Shown: positions 16,017 through 24,993 of the stretch, piece after piece
How positions within the stretch are numbered: position 1 is the first letter of the stretch
How the letters are laid out: the number at the start of each line of letters is the position of its first letter
Origin: JBCCXL01 sp039191605
GTDB lineage: Bacteria > Acidobacteriota > Thermoanaerobaculia > Multivoradales > JAHZIX01
Direction of reading: 5' to 3'
Assembly (NCBI GenBank): GCA_039191605.1
Contig: JBCCXL010000011.1
Coordinates: 150,913 to 214,912 of the forward strand
Length of the DNA stretch: 64,000 nt
Program-made: the position numbers and the translations under genes
The notes under the pieces: generated by a model
The model's database searches: none
What the model was told of the DNA's origin: nothing
The model's input: the letters and a program-made list of their open reading frames with translations, nothing else

Positions 16017-17000
16017 TTACTCTCCCTTCGCCTCCCGGACCGCCTCAACGAGGGGCGGCAGGATCTCGTGCAGATCTCCCACTACGCCGTAGTCCGAGAC
16101 GGTGAAGATCGGAGCGTTGGGGTCCTTGTTGATGGCGACGACGGTGGTGGCGCCCTTCATCCCGACGAGGTGCTGAATCGCGCCGGAGATGCCGATGGCG
16201 ATGTAGAGCTTGGGAGCGACCGTCTGTCCGCTGGAGCCGATCTGGCGATCCCGCGGCAGCCAGCCGGCGTCGATCACCGGGCGAGACGCACCGATATCGG
16301 CGCCGAGGATCTGCGCCAGCTGCTGGGAAGCCTCCAGCTTGTCTTCCCCGCCGACACCGCGGCCCACGGCGACGATGACATCGGCCTTGCTGAGGTCGAT
16401 GGTGTCCCCGCCGATGGCCTCCACGCCGAGGATCTCTCGGCTGGTGCTCGGAGCGTCGAAGGCCAGCGATTCGACAGCAGCCTGGCCAGGCTGGGCTTCG
16501 TCGGCGGAGAAGGCACCGGACTGCACCGAGAGCAGCACCGTTCCCTCTCCCTTGACCCGCACCGTGGCCACCAGCTTGCCGCCGAGCACCGGGCGCTGGA
16601 AGTTCAGCTCCCCGCCCTCGCCGTCCACCAGGGCCGTGACCTCCGGCAGCAATCCGGCGTCGAGGGCCTGGGCGAGGCGGGGGAAGTAGTCCACGCTCTG
16701 GTAGGTGTGGGGGAAAACGACGAAGTCCGGAGTCGCCGCCGCGAGGGTGGCCTCCAATACCTCGACATAAGCATCGGGGGTGTATTCCCCGAGACCCTCA
16801 TGGTCCGCCACGTGCACCGTGGTGAGACCGAAGCCGGCGACTTCCTTCGCCAGCTCCTGAATACCGGAGCCGAGAAGAATCGCCTCCACCGAAGCGTCCA
16901 CCTTGGCCGCCAGCTGCTGGCCGGCGGCGATGGCTTCCCGAGACATGCGGTGCAGCTTGCCTTCGCGCTGCTGCAAGACGACGATGACTTTTTTCGACAT
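16017..17000 (-). CDS. etfA: electron transfer flavoprotein alpha subunit
   Basis: This is the FAD-binding subunit of ETF, which accepts electrons from acyl-CoA and other dehydrogenases and passes them to ETF-quinone oxidoreductase. It is about 327 residues long. The N-terminal domain starts KKVIVVLQQREGKLHRMSRE. The C-terminal FAD domain carries GRGVGGEDKLE, ASRPVIDAGWLPRDRQIGSSG, LYIAIGISGAIQH and INKDPNAPIFTVSDYGVVGD, all canonical. The ATG at 17000 overlaps the etfB stop as TGATG, so translation is coupled. There is no extra domain suggesting electron bifurcation. Confidence 0.97.
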   Translation of the reverse strand: MSKKVIVVLQQREGKLHRMSREAIAAGQQLAAKVDASVEAILLGSGIQELAKEVAGFGLTTVHVADHEGLGEYTPDAYVEVLEATLAAATPDFVVFPHTYQSVDYFPRLAQALDAGLLPEVTALVDGEGGELNFQRPVLGGKLVATVRVKGEGTVLLSVQSGAFSADEAQPGQAAVESLAFDAPSTSREILGVEAIGGDTIDLSKADVIVAVGRGVGGEDKLEASQQLAQILGADIGASRPVIDAGWLPRDRQIGSSGQTVAPKLYIAIGISGAIQHLVGMKGATTVVAINKDPNAPIFTVSDYGVVGDLHEILPPLVEAVREAKGE

Positions 17001-17803
17001 CACAGAACCCTCGCTTCCTTCTGCAGCTTCTGCACCAGGGTAGCCGCCGCGGTCGCGGCATCTCCCTCGATCATCTCCGCCCCTTGCCCGCTATCCGGGA
17101 AGGCGACAGAGACCGTCTCAATGCGGGAGCCCGCGGCTCCGACCACGGTAGCGTCCAGCCCTAGGTCCGCCGCCTTCAGCAGCTCCTGAGGCTTCTTCTT
17201 TGCCTTCATGATGCCCTTCAGCGAAGCATAGCGAGGGTGATTGATGCCGCTCTGCACCTCGAGCACCGCCGGCAGCGGCACTCGGGCGATCTCATTGGTG
17301 CCACTCTCCATCTCTCGCACCACCCGGGCGCTCCCTCCGTCCTCCGCGACCTCGATCCCCATCACCAGCCAGGCGTGGGGCCAGCCGAGATGGCCGGCGA
17401 GCACGGATCCGGTGGATCCGAAGCCGACATCGTCGCTCTGGGAACCGGTGAGCACCAGATCGAAGGCCTCCTGGCCGTCTCGGGTCAGGGCGGCATGCAG
17501 CGCCCGCGCCGTGGCCAGGGCATCACCGCCGTCGAAGGCCTCGTCGCAGAGATGCACCGCCCGGTGGGCGCCCATGGCGAGCGCCTTACGCAGCGCATCC
17601 TTCACTCGAGACGGCCCTAGACTCACTACGACGACCTCTCCCCCGCGGGCCTCGGCGATCTTCAACGCCTCCTCGAGGGCATGCTCGTCACTCTCGTTGA
17701 TCTGGAAAGGAAGATCTTCCTCATTGACCCACCGGCCGGTCGTGTCGACCCGAAGCCGAGCTTCGGTGTCCGGCACCTGTTTGATACACACTGCGATCCG
17801 CAT
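17000..17803 (-). CDS. etfB: electron transfer flavoprotein beta subunit
   Basis: This is the AMP-binding partner of EtfA, 267 residues. It begins MRIAVCIKQVPDTEARLRVD and carries INESDEHALEEALKI, VVVVSLGP, DLVLTGSQSDD, the family signature near VLEVQSGINHPRYASLKGIMKAKKKP and a typical tail. With EtfA it forms the soluble heterodimer used in fatty-acid and amino-acid oxidation, which fits the IcmF acyl-CoA mutase elsewhere in the window. It is the first gene of a two-gene operon ended by the hairpin at 15902-15938. Confidence 0.97.
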   Translation of the reverse strand: MRIAVCIKQVPDTEARLRVDTTGRWVNEEDLPFQINESDEHALEEALKIAEARGGEVVVVSLGPSRVKDALRKALAMGAHRAVHLCDEAFDGGDALATARALHAALTRDGQEAFDLVLTGSQSDDVGFGSTGSVLAGHLGWPHAWLVMGIEVAEDGGSARVVREMESGTNEIARVPLPAVLEVQSGINHPRYASLKGIMKAKKKPQELLKAADLGLDATVVGAAGSRIETVSVAFPDSGQGAEMIEGDAATAAATLVQKLQKEARVL

Positions 17804-18305
17804 CTATGGTCTCTCCTTGAGAAGTCACTGCTTGGCAAACCCGTCGACTCCCTCGCCGTGCCTCAATGGCCCTCCCCCGCAACGGCGAGGCTCTTCAGAG
17901 CCTCACGATGAGGCGAGGGCAATCTTCATCCCGAACTGTCGAGGGCTCTCCTGACCCTGACTCCTGATGAGTTCTACCTGGGGATCGATTCTTCGCGGGG
18001 TTCAGCCCCATGAGGGTTCACCCAGCGCCTCCAGAGGTAACTGCATCCGGAAGCCGCGATGGAGATGAGGAGAGGCACGGGATGGAGGCTCGCCGTCGGT
18101 GTCGGTCTCGAGAATCGAGACTGCCGAAAGCCGCGACGAAACGATGGCGGGTTCCGCCGAAACGGCGGACCTTCTAACACTATGCCTCACCCGCAAAGCC
18201 CGTCAAGACAAACCGGTCGCCCCGGATATCCTCGGGGTTGGTGGTCTATCTACCCAGGCTCACAATCATCACCAGGCGAGGCGGATTCCGACTCGCCCAG
18301 GGGCC
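17804..18305. other. intergenic region upstream of etfB and downstream of the glutaredoxin-like gene
   Basis: About 500 bases without a supported gene. A perfect hairpin TCCGCCG-AAA-CGGCGGA lies at 18153-18169 but has no T-tract on either side. The etfB promoter should be here, but I cannot point to a convincing -35/-10 pair. Confidence 0.4.
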
Positions 18306-18932
18306 CTATTCGAGCCCACGCTCCTCCTTGAGCCCGGCGGCACTCTCTAGCAGCGAGCGCATCAGGACCAGCTCCGGATTGAAGACGAAGAGCCGTCCAT
18401 CGAAGTCCAGCGTCGGCACCACTCGTCGCCCACCACTGCGCTCCAGCACCAGAGCTTCCCAGCGATCCGAGGTATCGAGGTCGATCTCCTCGTAGTCGAA
18501 GGAGATCTCCTCCAGCAGGCGACGAGCTCGCCGGCAGTCGGGGCACCAGGTGGCACCGAAGAATCGAAGATGCCGCGTAGGAAAGGCTCTGCCCTGGATC
18601 AGGCCTTCGGCCTCTTCTTTGCTCAACCGGCAGCCCAAGGCGCGCAGCTTCCCGCCGACATCCGTCAGGGTCACCACCGGCAGATCGCTCCGAGGCGACA
18701 CGCCGAGCTTGATGAGTTGGTGGGCAGCTGAGGGATCCTCGGCCAAGTCCACCGCAAAGCCGAAGCTCGGAGGCTCGAGCTCGCCATGCCGAGAGTTGAA
18801 GATGAACTGACTGGAGAGATGACCTACGGGGGATGCCGGGGAAACGGACACGGTGTCGCTGCTTTCTATTCGAGTCTCTTGTCGGAGTCTGGGCCGGAGC
18901 CTTCGGCTCCAGTGCGGTATCCACAGAATCAA
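18306..18932 (-). CDS. glutaredoxin-like protein with CPDC motif, uncertain N-terminus
   Basis: The C-terminal 85 residues form a glutaredoxin-type thioredoxin fold: LRFFGATWCPDCRRARRLLEE, then FDYEEIDLDTSDRW, GRRVVPTLDFDGRLFVFNP. The redox pair is CPDC and the cis-proline is present (VVPTLDF). Before it lies a stretch (FAVDLAEDPSAAHQLIKLG, then RSDLPVVTLTDVG) resembling part of the thioredoxin-like N-domain found on some fused thioredoxin reductases. The only ATG gives a Ser/Arg-rich leader that does not look like protein, so the true start is probably further in, at a non-ATG codon, or the gene is a remnant. Substrate unknown. Confidence 0.65.
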   Translation of the reverse strand: MILWIPHWSRRLRPRLRQETRIESSDTVSVSPASPVGHLSSQFIFNSRHGELEPPSFGFAVDLAEDPSAAHQLIKLGVSPRSDLPVVTLTDVGGKLRALGCRLSKEEAEGLIQGRAFPTRHLRFFGATWCPDCRRARRLLEEISFDYEEIDLDTSDRWEALVLERSGGRRVVPTLDFDGRLFVFNPELVLMRSLLESAAGLKEERGLE

Positions 18933-19602
18933 TGCATCGTTGCTCCGCTGAACAGCGCGAGATCGCGGAAGCTACCACCTGGGCCAGCAATGCGTTGGGC
19001 CAGCAATGCGTTGGGCCAGTGGTGCGATAGGCCAGTGGTGCGATAGGCCAGCGGTTTACTAGTAGAAGCCAGCCACCCGGCCCGCGGGCGAGGAAAGATG
19101 CAGTGTTTTTCGGTTGATCACAGTACCACGAATCCCCGAACGGCCGATTCGCCCCCCGCCGCTGGCAAGAACCGCCGCCCCTGGGCGTGAGCTCCACCGC
19201 CCTGTCCTTCCCTCGACGGATCGGTCAATGCCCGCGTTCGTGCACAAATAGCGCATCTGAAGCCCGGGACGGAACGATCAAAGGAAACCTCAAAAGCTTG
19301 TGCACAAGTCTTGCAAGAAGATGCTCTGAAGAGGATCTAGAGTATTCCAACGCATTGGATTAATGCGGCCCCAAGCCTCTCTAGAGACACCACCGCTGGA
19401 ATCCCAGCGCGAGGTTTCCAGCAGCTCCCAGAGCCCGACCCATCGCGGCGACCGACAGCATCTTTCGATCCTTTGGACACCACCTTTTCACCCGTGCTAA
19501 CGTCCATCGGATTCACTCCTAGCTGCCTCAGTCCTGTGCCCATTCTTCCCTTCTCCACCCACGATCTCACGCTCCTCAAGCCTCTAGCGTTCAGAGACTT
19601 CC
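18933..19602. other. intergenic region upstream of the tol operon
   Basis: About 670 bases without a supported gene. It contains the 16-bp tandem repeat at 18981-19055. Two adjacent perfect palindromes, CTTGTGCACAAG (19297-19308) and TCTTGCAAGA (19309-19318), lie some 290 bp before tolQ and may be regulatory. A second GTGCACAA occurs near 19238. No clear promoter was identified. Confidence 0.5.
18981..19055. repeat. 16-bp tandem repeat, 4.7 copies
   Basis: Units at 18981-18996 and 18997-19012 are identical (GGGCCAGCAATGCGTT). Units at 19013-19028 and 19029-19044 are near-identical to each other (GGCCAGTGGTGCGAT core), followed by a partial fifth unit. The array is non-coding and its length of 16 bp rules out a protein repeat. 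It is a candidate length-variable locus. Confidence 0.85.
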
Positions 19603-20346
19603 ATGACCCAGCCCCTGCTTGCTCCCCCCCTTCTCGCCGCCGTCCCAGCCCACGGCGGATTCGATGTCTTCGGAGCCTTCCTCGAGTCCGGGCCGATGGC
19701 GAAGATCGTCTTCGCTGTTCTTCTGGCCTTTTCCCTCGGCTCCTGGGCGGTGATGATCTCCAAGTTCTTTTTGTTGCGCAAAGCGCAGCAACAGAGCGAG
19801 ACCTTCCTCGAGACCTTCTATCGCTCCCGACAATTCGGCGAGATCCGTCCGGTGGCGGAGCGACTCATCGCCTCGCCTCTGGCCTCCCTCTTCAAGGTCG
19901 GCCACGACGAGATCAAGCTGCAGATGAAGATGCTCTCGGCGGAGGCCCAAGAGGCGCGGAGCGACCGACCGCGCTACCGCATTCAGAGCGTCAACGCGGT
20001 AGAGCGCAAGCTGCGGCAGGCGAAGAATGTGGAGTCCAAGATTCTCGCCAAGAACACCTCCCTGCTGGCCACCACGGCAGCCGCCACTCCCTTCATCGGC
20101 CTTTTCGGCACGGTGTGGGGCATCATGATCGCCTTCGGCGACATCGGCGCCACCGGCTCGACCTCCATCGCCACGGTGGCTCCCGGTATCGCCGAGGCCT
20201 TGATCAACACCGCTGCCGGCCTCGGTGCGGCGATTCCTGCCTTGGTGGGCAACAACTATCTGGCGAGCAAGCTGCGAGATGTGCGCGGACAGATGGAGGA
20301 ATTCATCCTCGAATTCGTCAACCTCGCGGAGCGGAATTTCACCTGA
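19603..20346 (+). CDS. tolQ: TolQ-type proton channel subunit (MotA/TolQ/ExbB family)
   Basis: This inner-membrane protein of 247 residues uses the proton-motive force, with TolR, to energise TolA during outer-membrane constriction at division. A first membrane segment (IVFAVLLAFSLGSWAVMISKFFLL) is followed by a cytoplasmic helical region and then the ExbB core with two membrane segments (TTAAATPFIGLFGTVWGIMIAF and GIAEALINTAAGLGAAIPAL). The core contains the conserved GLFGTVWGI and a Thr-rich pore face. It is the first gene of a tolQRAB-pal-cpoB operon, and tolR follows after 30 bp. Confidence 0.95.
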   Translation: MTQPLLAPPLLAAVPAHGGFDVFGAFLESGPMAKIVFAVLLAFSLGSWAVMISKFFLLRKAQQQSETFLETFYRSRQFGEIRPVAERLIASPLASLFKVGHDEIKLQMKMLSAEAQEARSDRPRYRIQSVNAVERKLRQAKNVESKILAKNTSLLATTAAATPFIGLFGTVWGIMIAFGDIGATGSTSIATVAPGIAEALINTAAGLGAAIPALVGNNYLASKLRDVRGQMEEFILEFVNLAERNFT

Positions 20347-20376
20347 CCCGATTCATTCTTTAGGACAACTTGCCTG

Positions 20377-20814
20377 ATGGCCTTCACCCCTCAAGATCCA
20401 GATGCTGAAGATGCCCTGTTGGGCGAGATCAACGTAACGCCCCTAGTGGACGTGATGTTGGTCCTTCTCATCATCTTCATGATCGCGGCCCCGATGCTCC
20501 ATCAGGGCATCGAGGTGGCCTTGCCGCAGGCGACCGCCGAGCCGCTGCCGATGCGCACCGACGACCCTCTGGTGCTGTCCATCGATGCTGGTGGACTGAT
20601 CTTCATCGAGGACGATCCGGTGGACGACAGCCTGCTGGTAGACAAGCTGCAGGCCCTGATCGCTGCGCGGGGAGACGACACCGTCTTCCTCAAGGGAGAT
20701 CGGGAGGTGCCCTACGGGCGAGTGGTGCAGGTCCTCGACATGCTCTATCAGAACGACATCACCAGAGTCGGCATGGTGACCGAAGCCGCCGAAGGGAATT
20801 CAGGTCGCCGCTGA
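20377..20814 (+). CDS. tolR: TolR-type proton channel subunit (ExbD/TolR family)
   Basis: This 145-residue protein has one N-terminal membrane segment and a periplasmic domain. The segment INVTPLVDVMLVLLIIFMIA includes the essential membrane aspartate (LVDVMLVLLI) that carries protons. The periplasmic domain shows FLKGDREVPYGRVVQVLDM and ends with ITRVGMVTEA, both characteristic of the family. It works with TolQ as the motor driving TolA. Confidence 0.96.
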   Translation: MAFTPQDPDAEDALLGEINVTPLVDVMLVLLIIFMIAAPMLHQGIEVALPQATAEPLPMRTDDPLVLSIDAGGLIFIEDDPVDDSLLVDKLQALIAARGDDTVFLKGDREVPYGRVVQVLDMLYQNDITRVGMVTEAAEGNSGRR

Positions 20815-20847
20815 GGCTGCTCCCAGCGATTGAGCCCGCTCCCCATC

Positions 20848-21642
20848 ATGTCGACCCCAGCCTCTCAGCCCACCGCCGTCTCCAGCCTTTTCCTGCGGCA
20901 CCGGTCGACTCCTTTCGCTTCCCTCGGGCTTGCCCTCGCGGTCTTTCTCCACGCCGTCGTCCTGGCGTCGGCTCTGCTCTTGCCCAAATTGTTGGAGAAG
21001 CCGAAGAAGGCCCTGGAATTCGTCGAGGTCCAGGTGGTGCCCCTGGCGGCGCTGGGGGTTTCGAATCCCCCTCCCCCGGATCCCCAGCCCCGGCGCCAGG
21101 CACCGCCGCCACCGGAGCCCGAGCCCTCTCCCCCACCGCCCTCGGAGCCGGTGATCTCTCAGCCGCGATCCGAGCCGCCGCCGAATCGCCAGCCGCCCCC
21201 ACCAGAGCCGGTGCGCCCACCACCGCCGCAGCCGGTGCAGCCGCAACCGGTCCCGCCCCAGCCGGTGCAGCCGCAGCCGGTCAACGCCACTCCCGCGCCC
21301 CAGGGCTCCGAGAGCGGATCTCCCCGCGGGCGAGCGCAATTCGGGGCCGCGGTAGCGGCTCTCGACAATCCAGACTTCACCTACAGCTACTACGTCGAGC
21401 GCATGGTGGCGCTGATTCGATCCCGCTGGACTCGCCCCCAGGCGCCGGAAGGAACCGAGACGGTGCTGCGTTTTCGCATTGGCAAGAACGGCAGCGTCGA
21501 GGAGGTCACGGTCGTCGAGACGTCGTCGAATCGAGCCTTCGACGAGGCCGCCGCCCGCGCCGTGCGCACCGCCGCACCCTTCCCTCCCCTGCCGGCGGGC
21601 TACCGCCACGATTCCCTCGGGGTTACGCTCAACGTGCGCTGA
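20848..21642 (+). CDS. tolA: TolA/TonB-like periplasm-spanning protein
   Basis: This 264-residue protein has one N-terminal membrane anchor (FASLGLALAVFLHAVVLASALLLP with the conserved His). A proline-rich spacer follows, about 100 residues of PPPP, PEPEP and QPVQPQPV repeats, and then a C-terminal domain (VERMVALIRSRWTRP, then VLRFRIGKNGSVEEVTVVE, AFDEAAARAVRTAAPFPPLP) of the TolA/TonB type. The spacer spans the periplasm so that the C-domain can contact Pal and TolB. Operon position identifies it as TolA even though the Pro-rich spacer is more TonB-like than the Ala/Lys helix of enterobacterial TolA. A TTG 18 nt upstream is a weaker start. Confidence 0.9.
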   Translation: MSTPASQPTAVSSLFLRHRSTPFASLGLALAVFLHAVVLASALLLPKLLEKPKKALEFVEVQVVPLAALGVSNPPPPDPQPRRQAPPPPEPEPSPPPPSEPVISQPRSEPPPNRQPPPPEPVRPPPPQPVQPQPVPPQPVQPQPVNATPAPQGSESGSPRGRAQFGAAVAALDNPDFTYSYYVERMVALIRSRWTRPQAPEGTETVLRFRIGKNGSVEEVTVVETSSNRAFDEAAARAVRTAAPFPPLPAGYRHDSLGVTLNVR

Positions 21643-21745
21643 GGGTTCCCGCCAGCTCCCCGCAGCTCCCAGAGGCTGTCGCCCAAAATTCGCTCCCGCA
21701 TCCAGGCCTCCAATTCGCTCAACGCAGAACCGACCCGGAGACGCC

Positions 21746-23155
21746 ATGAAGCCACCCGTTCTCTTCGCCCCCACCGCCCTCCTCAACCGCTGCCTCGTGT
21801 TCTTGGGGCTCCTCGCCGCTCTGAGCTTCCCTGGGACAGCGAGCGCACAGTCGCAGGCGCCGCCGGAGGACAGCCTGGATCCCAGCAGCGCCGGGCAGGC
21901 CCTGGGCGATGAGGTGGTGGTCGATCTCTACGGGGAAGGGCGCCCACGCTTCGCCCTCGCCTACCCCGCTCCGGTGGCGGCTGAAAACCTCTCCGAGGAG
22001 GCGAGGCGAGCGGCGGCGGAGCTCGATCAGGTGCTGCGGGAGGACCTGGAATACACCCGGGCCTTCGACATTCAGGGGCCGGCGGCGCTCTCCACTCTCC
22101 AGCTCACCGGCACTCCCGCCCGTGACCAGCAGCTGTATCGCTCCCTCGGCAACGAGCTCCTGCTGCTCACCAACGTCAGCGCCAGCGGCGGCAATCGCCT
22201 GGTCTTCGAAGGGCGCTTGCTGGACCTCTCCAACGGCGAGCCCATCGTCGGCAAGCGCTATCAGGCGACCTTCGACGTCGCCCGCTCCATCGCCCACACC
22301 TTCGCCGATCAGGTCGCTCTCTTCGTCCTCGGGCGCCCCGGTCTAGCGCGCACCTCCGTCGCCTTCACCTCCGACCGCTCCGGCCACAAGGAGCTCTTCC
22401 TGATGGATTACGACGGCCGGGGCCAGCGCAGGATCACCAATCACACCTCGATCTCCCTCTCCCCCGATTGGCACCCCAATAGCGAAACCTTGATCTACAA
22501 CGCCTACCTCGGCGGCCCGCCGAGCGTCTACAGCGTCGATCTCAGCACCGGCAAGAAGACCACCCTGGTGCAGGACGGGCGCCACAACCTCAATCCGTCC
22601 TTCTCCCCCGACGGTCGGCGCATCGCCTTCGCCCGCTCCCTGGACGGCAATACCGAGATCTTCGTCTCCAACGCCGACGGCACCAACGCCCAGCGCATCA
22701 CCCGCTCCGGCGCCATCGACGCCAACCCCTCCTGGAGCCCCGACGGCCGCAGCATCGCCTTCACCTCCAGCCGGGTGGGCAATCCCAACATCTTCGTGAT
22801 GGACGGTGATGGATCGAACCTGCGCCGCCTCACCTTCGAGGGTCAGTACAACGACGGCGCCAGCTGGAATCCCGACGGCACCCAAATCGTTTACGCCTCA
22901 CGGCGAAACGGTCACTTCCAGATCGCCATCACCGATGTCGTGACCCTCGAGACCCAGGTGCTGACCAAAGGCACCAGCGACAAGGAGCAGCCCTCCTTCT
23001 CCCCCGATGGACGCCGCATTGTCTTTACCGGGAAACGCCGCGGCGTTTCTCAGATCTACTCCATGGACGTCGATGGACGTTATCTCCGACAACTGACCCA
23101 GGACGGCAACAATTCTTCCCCATCGTGGTCCCCCTATCCGGCGGAAACCCGCTAG
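21746..23155 (+). CDS. tolB: Tol-Pal system protein TolB
   Basis: This is the periplasmic partner of Pal and TolA, 469 residues including a signal peptide (hydrophobic core CLVFLGLLAALSFPGTASAQ). An N-terminal domain (VVVDLYGEGRPRFALAYPAP onward) is followed by a six-bladed beta-propeller built of PD40/WD40-like repeats with recurring NPSFSPDGRRIAF, SPDGRSIAFTSSR and SFSPDGRRIVFTGKR-type motifs. The ATG at 21746 has GGAG upstream and directly precedes the signal peptide. The 5' extension of the open frame to 21479 overlaps tolA and is not coding. Confidence 0.96.
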   Translation: MKPPVLFAPTALLNRCLVFLGLLAALSFPGTASAQSQAPPEDSLDPSSAGQALGDEVVVDLYGEGRPRFALAYPAPVAAENLSEEARRAAAELDQVLREDLEYTRAFDIQGPAALSTLQLTGTPARDQQLYRSLGNELLLLTNVSASGGNRLVFEGRLLDLSNGEPIVGKRYQATFDVARSIAHTFADQVALFVLGRPGLARTSVAFTSDRSGHKELFLMDYDGRGQRRITNHTSISLSPDWHPNSETLIYNAYLGGPPSVYSVDLSTGKKTTLVQDGRHNLNPSFSPDGRRIAFARSLDGNTEIFVSNADGTNAQRITRSGAIDANPSWSPDGRSIAFTSSRVGNPNIFVMDGDGSNLRRLTFEGQYNDGASWNPDGTQIVYASRRNGHFQIAITDVVTLETQVLTKGTSDKEQPSFSPDGRRIVFTGKRRGVSQIYSMDVDGRYLRQLTQDGNNSSPSWSPYPAETR

Positions 23156-23274
23156 ATTCTTGACTTACGGCGTTGCTGGGGCCTTCTCCGGTCTGGTACA
23201 GTACGCCCCGAACAGATCCTGTTCAAAGATCACCTTTTCCAGCAAAAAGATCAGCTCTTGAGGAGATGAATAGA

Positions 23275-23844
23275 ATGAGCCGCACGTGGATGGTCGGGTT
23301 TGCCGTATTTTGCGTGGCGCTATTGCTAGCCGCCTGCGCCCCCAAGGAAGAGCCCACGCAGCCTACGGAACTCGAAGTCGAAACCAAGCCCGTCGAGCAG
23401 CCCAAGGAAGTGCCGCCGCCGCCGGCTCCGCCCGTCGAGGAAGACGTCCAGGAGACTCCCTGGTACGAGAACAAGAGCCTCCGGGAGCTCAACGAGGAGG
23501 CCGAGCGCCGCGGCTTCCACCCGAGCATCTACTTCGACTTCGACAAGGCTGATCTCACCGACACCTCACGCCAGAAGCTCACCGAGAATGCCCGCTTCCT
23601 GGCGGAGAACCCGACCCTCAAGGTGACCGTCGAAGGCCATTGTGACGAGCGCGGAACCACCGACTACAACCTGGCCCTCGGCGACCGTCGCGCCAACACC
23701 GCGAAGGACTTCACCACCGACCTGAACGTCGATGCCAGCCGACTGCGCACCATCAGCTACGGCGAGGAGCGCCCGGTGTGCACCGAGTCCACCGAATCCT
23801 GCTGGGCCCGCAACCGCCGCGCCTTCTTCGTCCTCGGCTTCTGA
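23275..23844 (+). CDS. pal: peptidoglycan-associated lipoprotein Pal
   Basis: This 189-residue outer-membrane lipoprotein anchors the envelope to peptidoglycan. The signal ends in the lipobox LLAAC, with Cys21 lipidated. A Pro/Glu-rich linker leads to the OmpA-like domain: IYFDFDKADLTDTSRQKL, then VTVEGHCDERGTTDYNLALG, with the peptidoglycan-binding Asp and Arg in CDERGT and the RRANTAKDF helix. AGGAG lies 9 nt before the ATG at 23275; the ATG at 23266 is too close to it. The next gene, cpoB, lies beyond a terminator-like hairpin. Confidence 0.96.
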   Translation: MSRTWMVGFAVFCVALLLAACAPKEEPTQPTELEVETKPVEQPKEVPPPPAPPVEEDVQETPWYENKSLRELNEEAERRGFHPSIYFDFDKADLTDTSRQKLTENARFLAENPTLKVTVEGHCDERGTTDYNLALGDRRANTAKDFTTDLNVDASRLRTISYGEERPVCTESTESCWARNRRAFFVLGF

Positions 23845-23978
23845 GCCTGATTCGCTCTCGACCTCTCTAGAGCAAGAGAGCTTGCTCCGGAGGGTGAGGG
23901 GATTCCTCCTCTCTCCTCCAGAGTGGTGTTTCGCGGCAAGCCCTCGGTGAACCCCGACCGCTGAAGGGCCCATCTCTC

Positions 23979-24018
23979 GAGTCCGGATCGCCATCCTCGC
24001 GATCCGGACTCTTCGTTT
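23979..24018 (+). terminator. terminator-like hairpin between pal and cpoB
   Basis: A perfect 13-bp stem (GAGTCCGGATCGC with GCGATCCGGACTC, loop CATCCTC) at 23979-24011 is followed by TTCGTTTCC. The T-tract is imperfect, so it may attenuate rather than end the tol transcript. A second small hairpin GAGCAAG/CTTGCTC lies near 23870. Confidence 0.7.
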
Positions 24019-24123
24019 CCACCTCGCACCCGCGAGGGTCTAGCGTCTCAGCTCGTGCCTCAGCTAGCGTCTCAGGTGATCACCCAACGACCGCACCGCC
24101 TTCCCTGGACTCCATCTCCCGCC

Positions 24124-24993
24124 ATGAGCTCTCCCTCCCAGCTGCCCTCCCTCCCCCTCCGCGGGACTCAACAATACAAGCCCCGTAGCTGGCGTTCTCT
24201 GCGCCTGCCCATGCTGCTCGCCCTCGCCGTGCTGATGCTTCCCTCGACGGGCTGTACTTCCGGTCAGGAGCTGGAAAACCTTCAGACCCAGCTTGCGGAC
24301 CTCCAGCGGCAGATTCTGGAGATCCAGCGCCAAATGCCTAACCGGGGCGACATCGAGGCTCTGCAGCGGCAGCTGGACGAGCTCCAGCTCGCCGACAACC
24401 AGCGGGCGGAGAATCAGGCGGCCAAGCTGATCCAGCTCACCCAAAGCCTCGAGACGCTGGATGACGCCATCGCTGATCAAAGCTCCCAAATTGGCCGCTT
24501 CGAGAAGACCCTCGATCAAGCGGTGCAGGAGTTCAAGGCTGCCCGCGCCAGCGCCGCCAACGCCGCGCCGCCACCACCTCCGGTCACCATTCCGGCGGTG
24601 AGCAGCCAAGATCCCGAGAGCCTCTACCGCGCCGGCTACAATGACTACCTGCGAGGTAACTTCGACCTCGCCATCGATCAATTCCAGCTCTTCATCTCCA
24701 CCTTCGCGGACGACGAGCTGATCGACAACGCGATTTACTGGCTCGGAGAGTCCTATTACCGCCAAGGCAAGTTTCGCCTCGCGGTGGGCCAATTCGATAC
24801 CGTTCTCTCCCGCTACCCCTCCAGCGACAAGGTGGCCAGCTCCCTGCTGAAGAAGGGCTATGCCTACCTCGAGCTGGGAGAACGCTCCGAAGGGATCCTC
24901 CAGCTCCAGCGCCTGATGCGCCAATACCCCGGCAGCGATGAGGCCAATCTTGCACAGCAGCGGCTCGAAGACCTCGGCGTTCTCACCGATTGA
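24124..24993 (+). CDS. cpoB: cell division coordinator CpoB/YbgF
   Basis: This periplasmic protein of 289 residues coordinates Tol activity with peptidoglycan synthesis. The signal region (LPMLLALAVLMLPSTGC) ends in a possible lipobox STGC, which would make it a lipoprotein. A coiled coil follows (ENLQTQLADLQRQILEIQRQ, then ALQRQLDELQ), then a linker and three TPR-like repeats: SLYRAGYNDYLRGNFDLAI, NAIYWLGESYYRQGKFRLAV, SLLKKGYAYLELGERSEGI. This layout is that of YbgF. It completes the tolQRAB-pal-cpoB operon. Confidence 0.93.
   Translation: MSSPSQLPSLPLRGTQQYKPRSWRSLRLPMLLALAVLMLPSTGCTSGQELENLQTQLADLQRQILEIQRQMPNRGDIEALQRQLDELQLADNQRAENQAAKLIQLTQSLETLDDAIADQSSQIGRFEKTLDQAVQEFKAARASAANAAPPPPPVTIPAVSSQDPESLYRAGYNDYLRGNFDLAIDQFQLFISTFADDELIDNAIYWLGESYYRQGKFRLAVGQFDTVLSRYPSSDKVASSLLKKGYAYLELGERSEGILQLQRLMRQYPGSDEANLAQQRLEDLGVLTD

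Noticed and set aside
18981..19055. Possible CRISPR or attachment site
   Set aside because: Units are 16 bp, head to tail without spacers, and no cas, integrase or tRNA is next to them.
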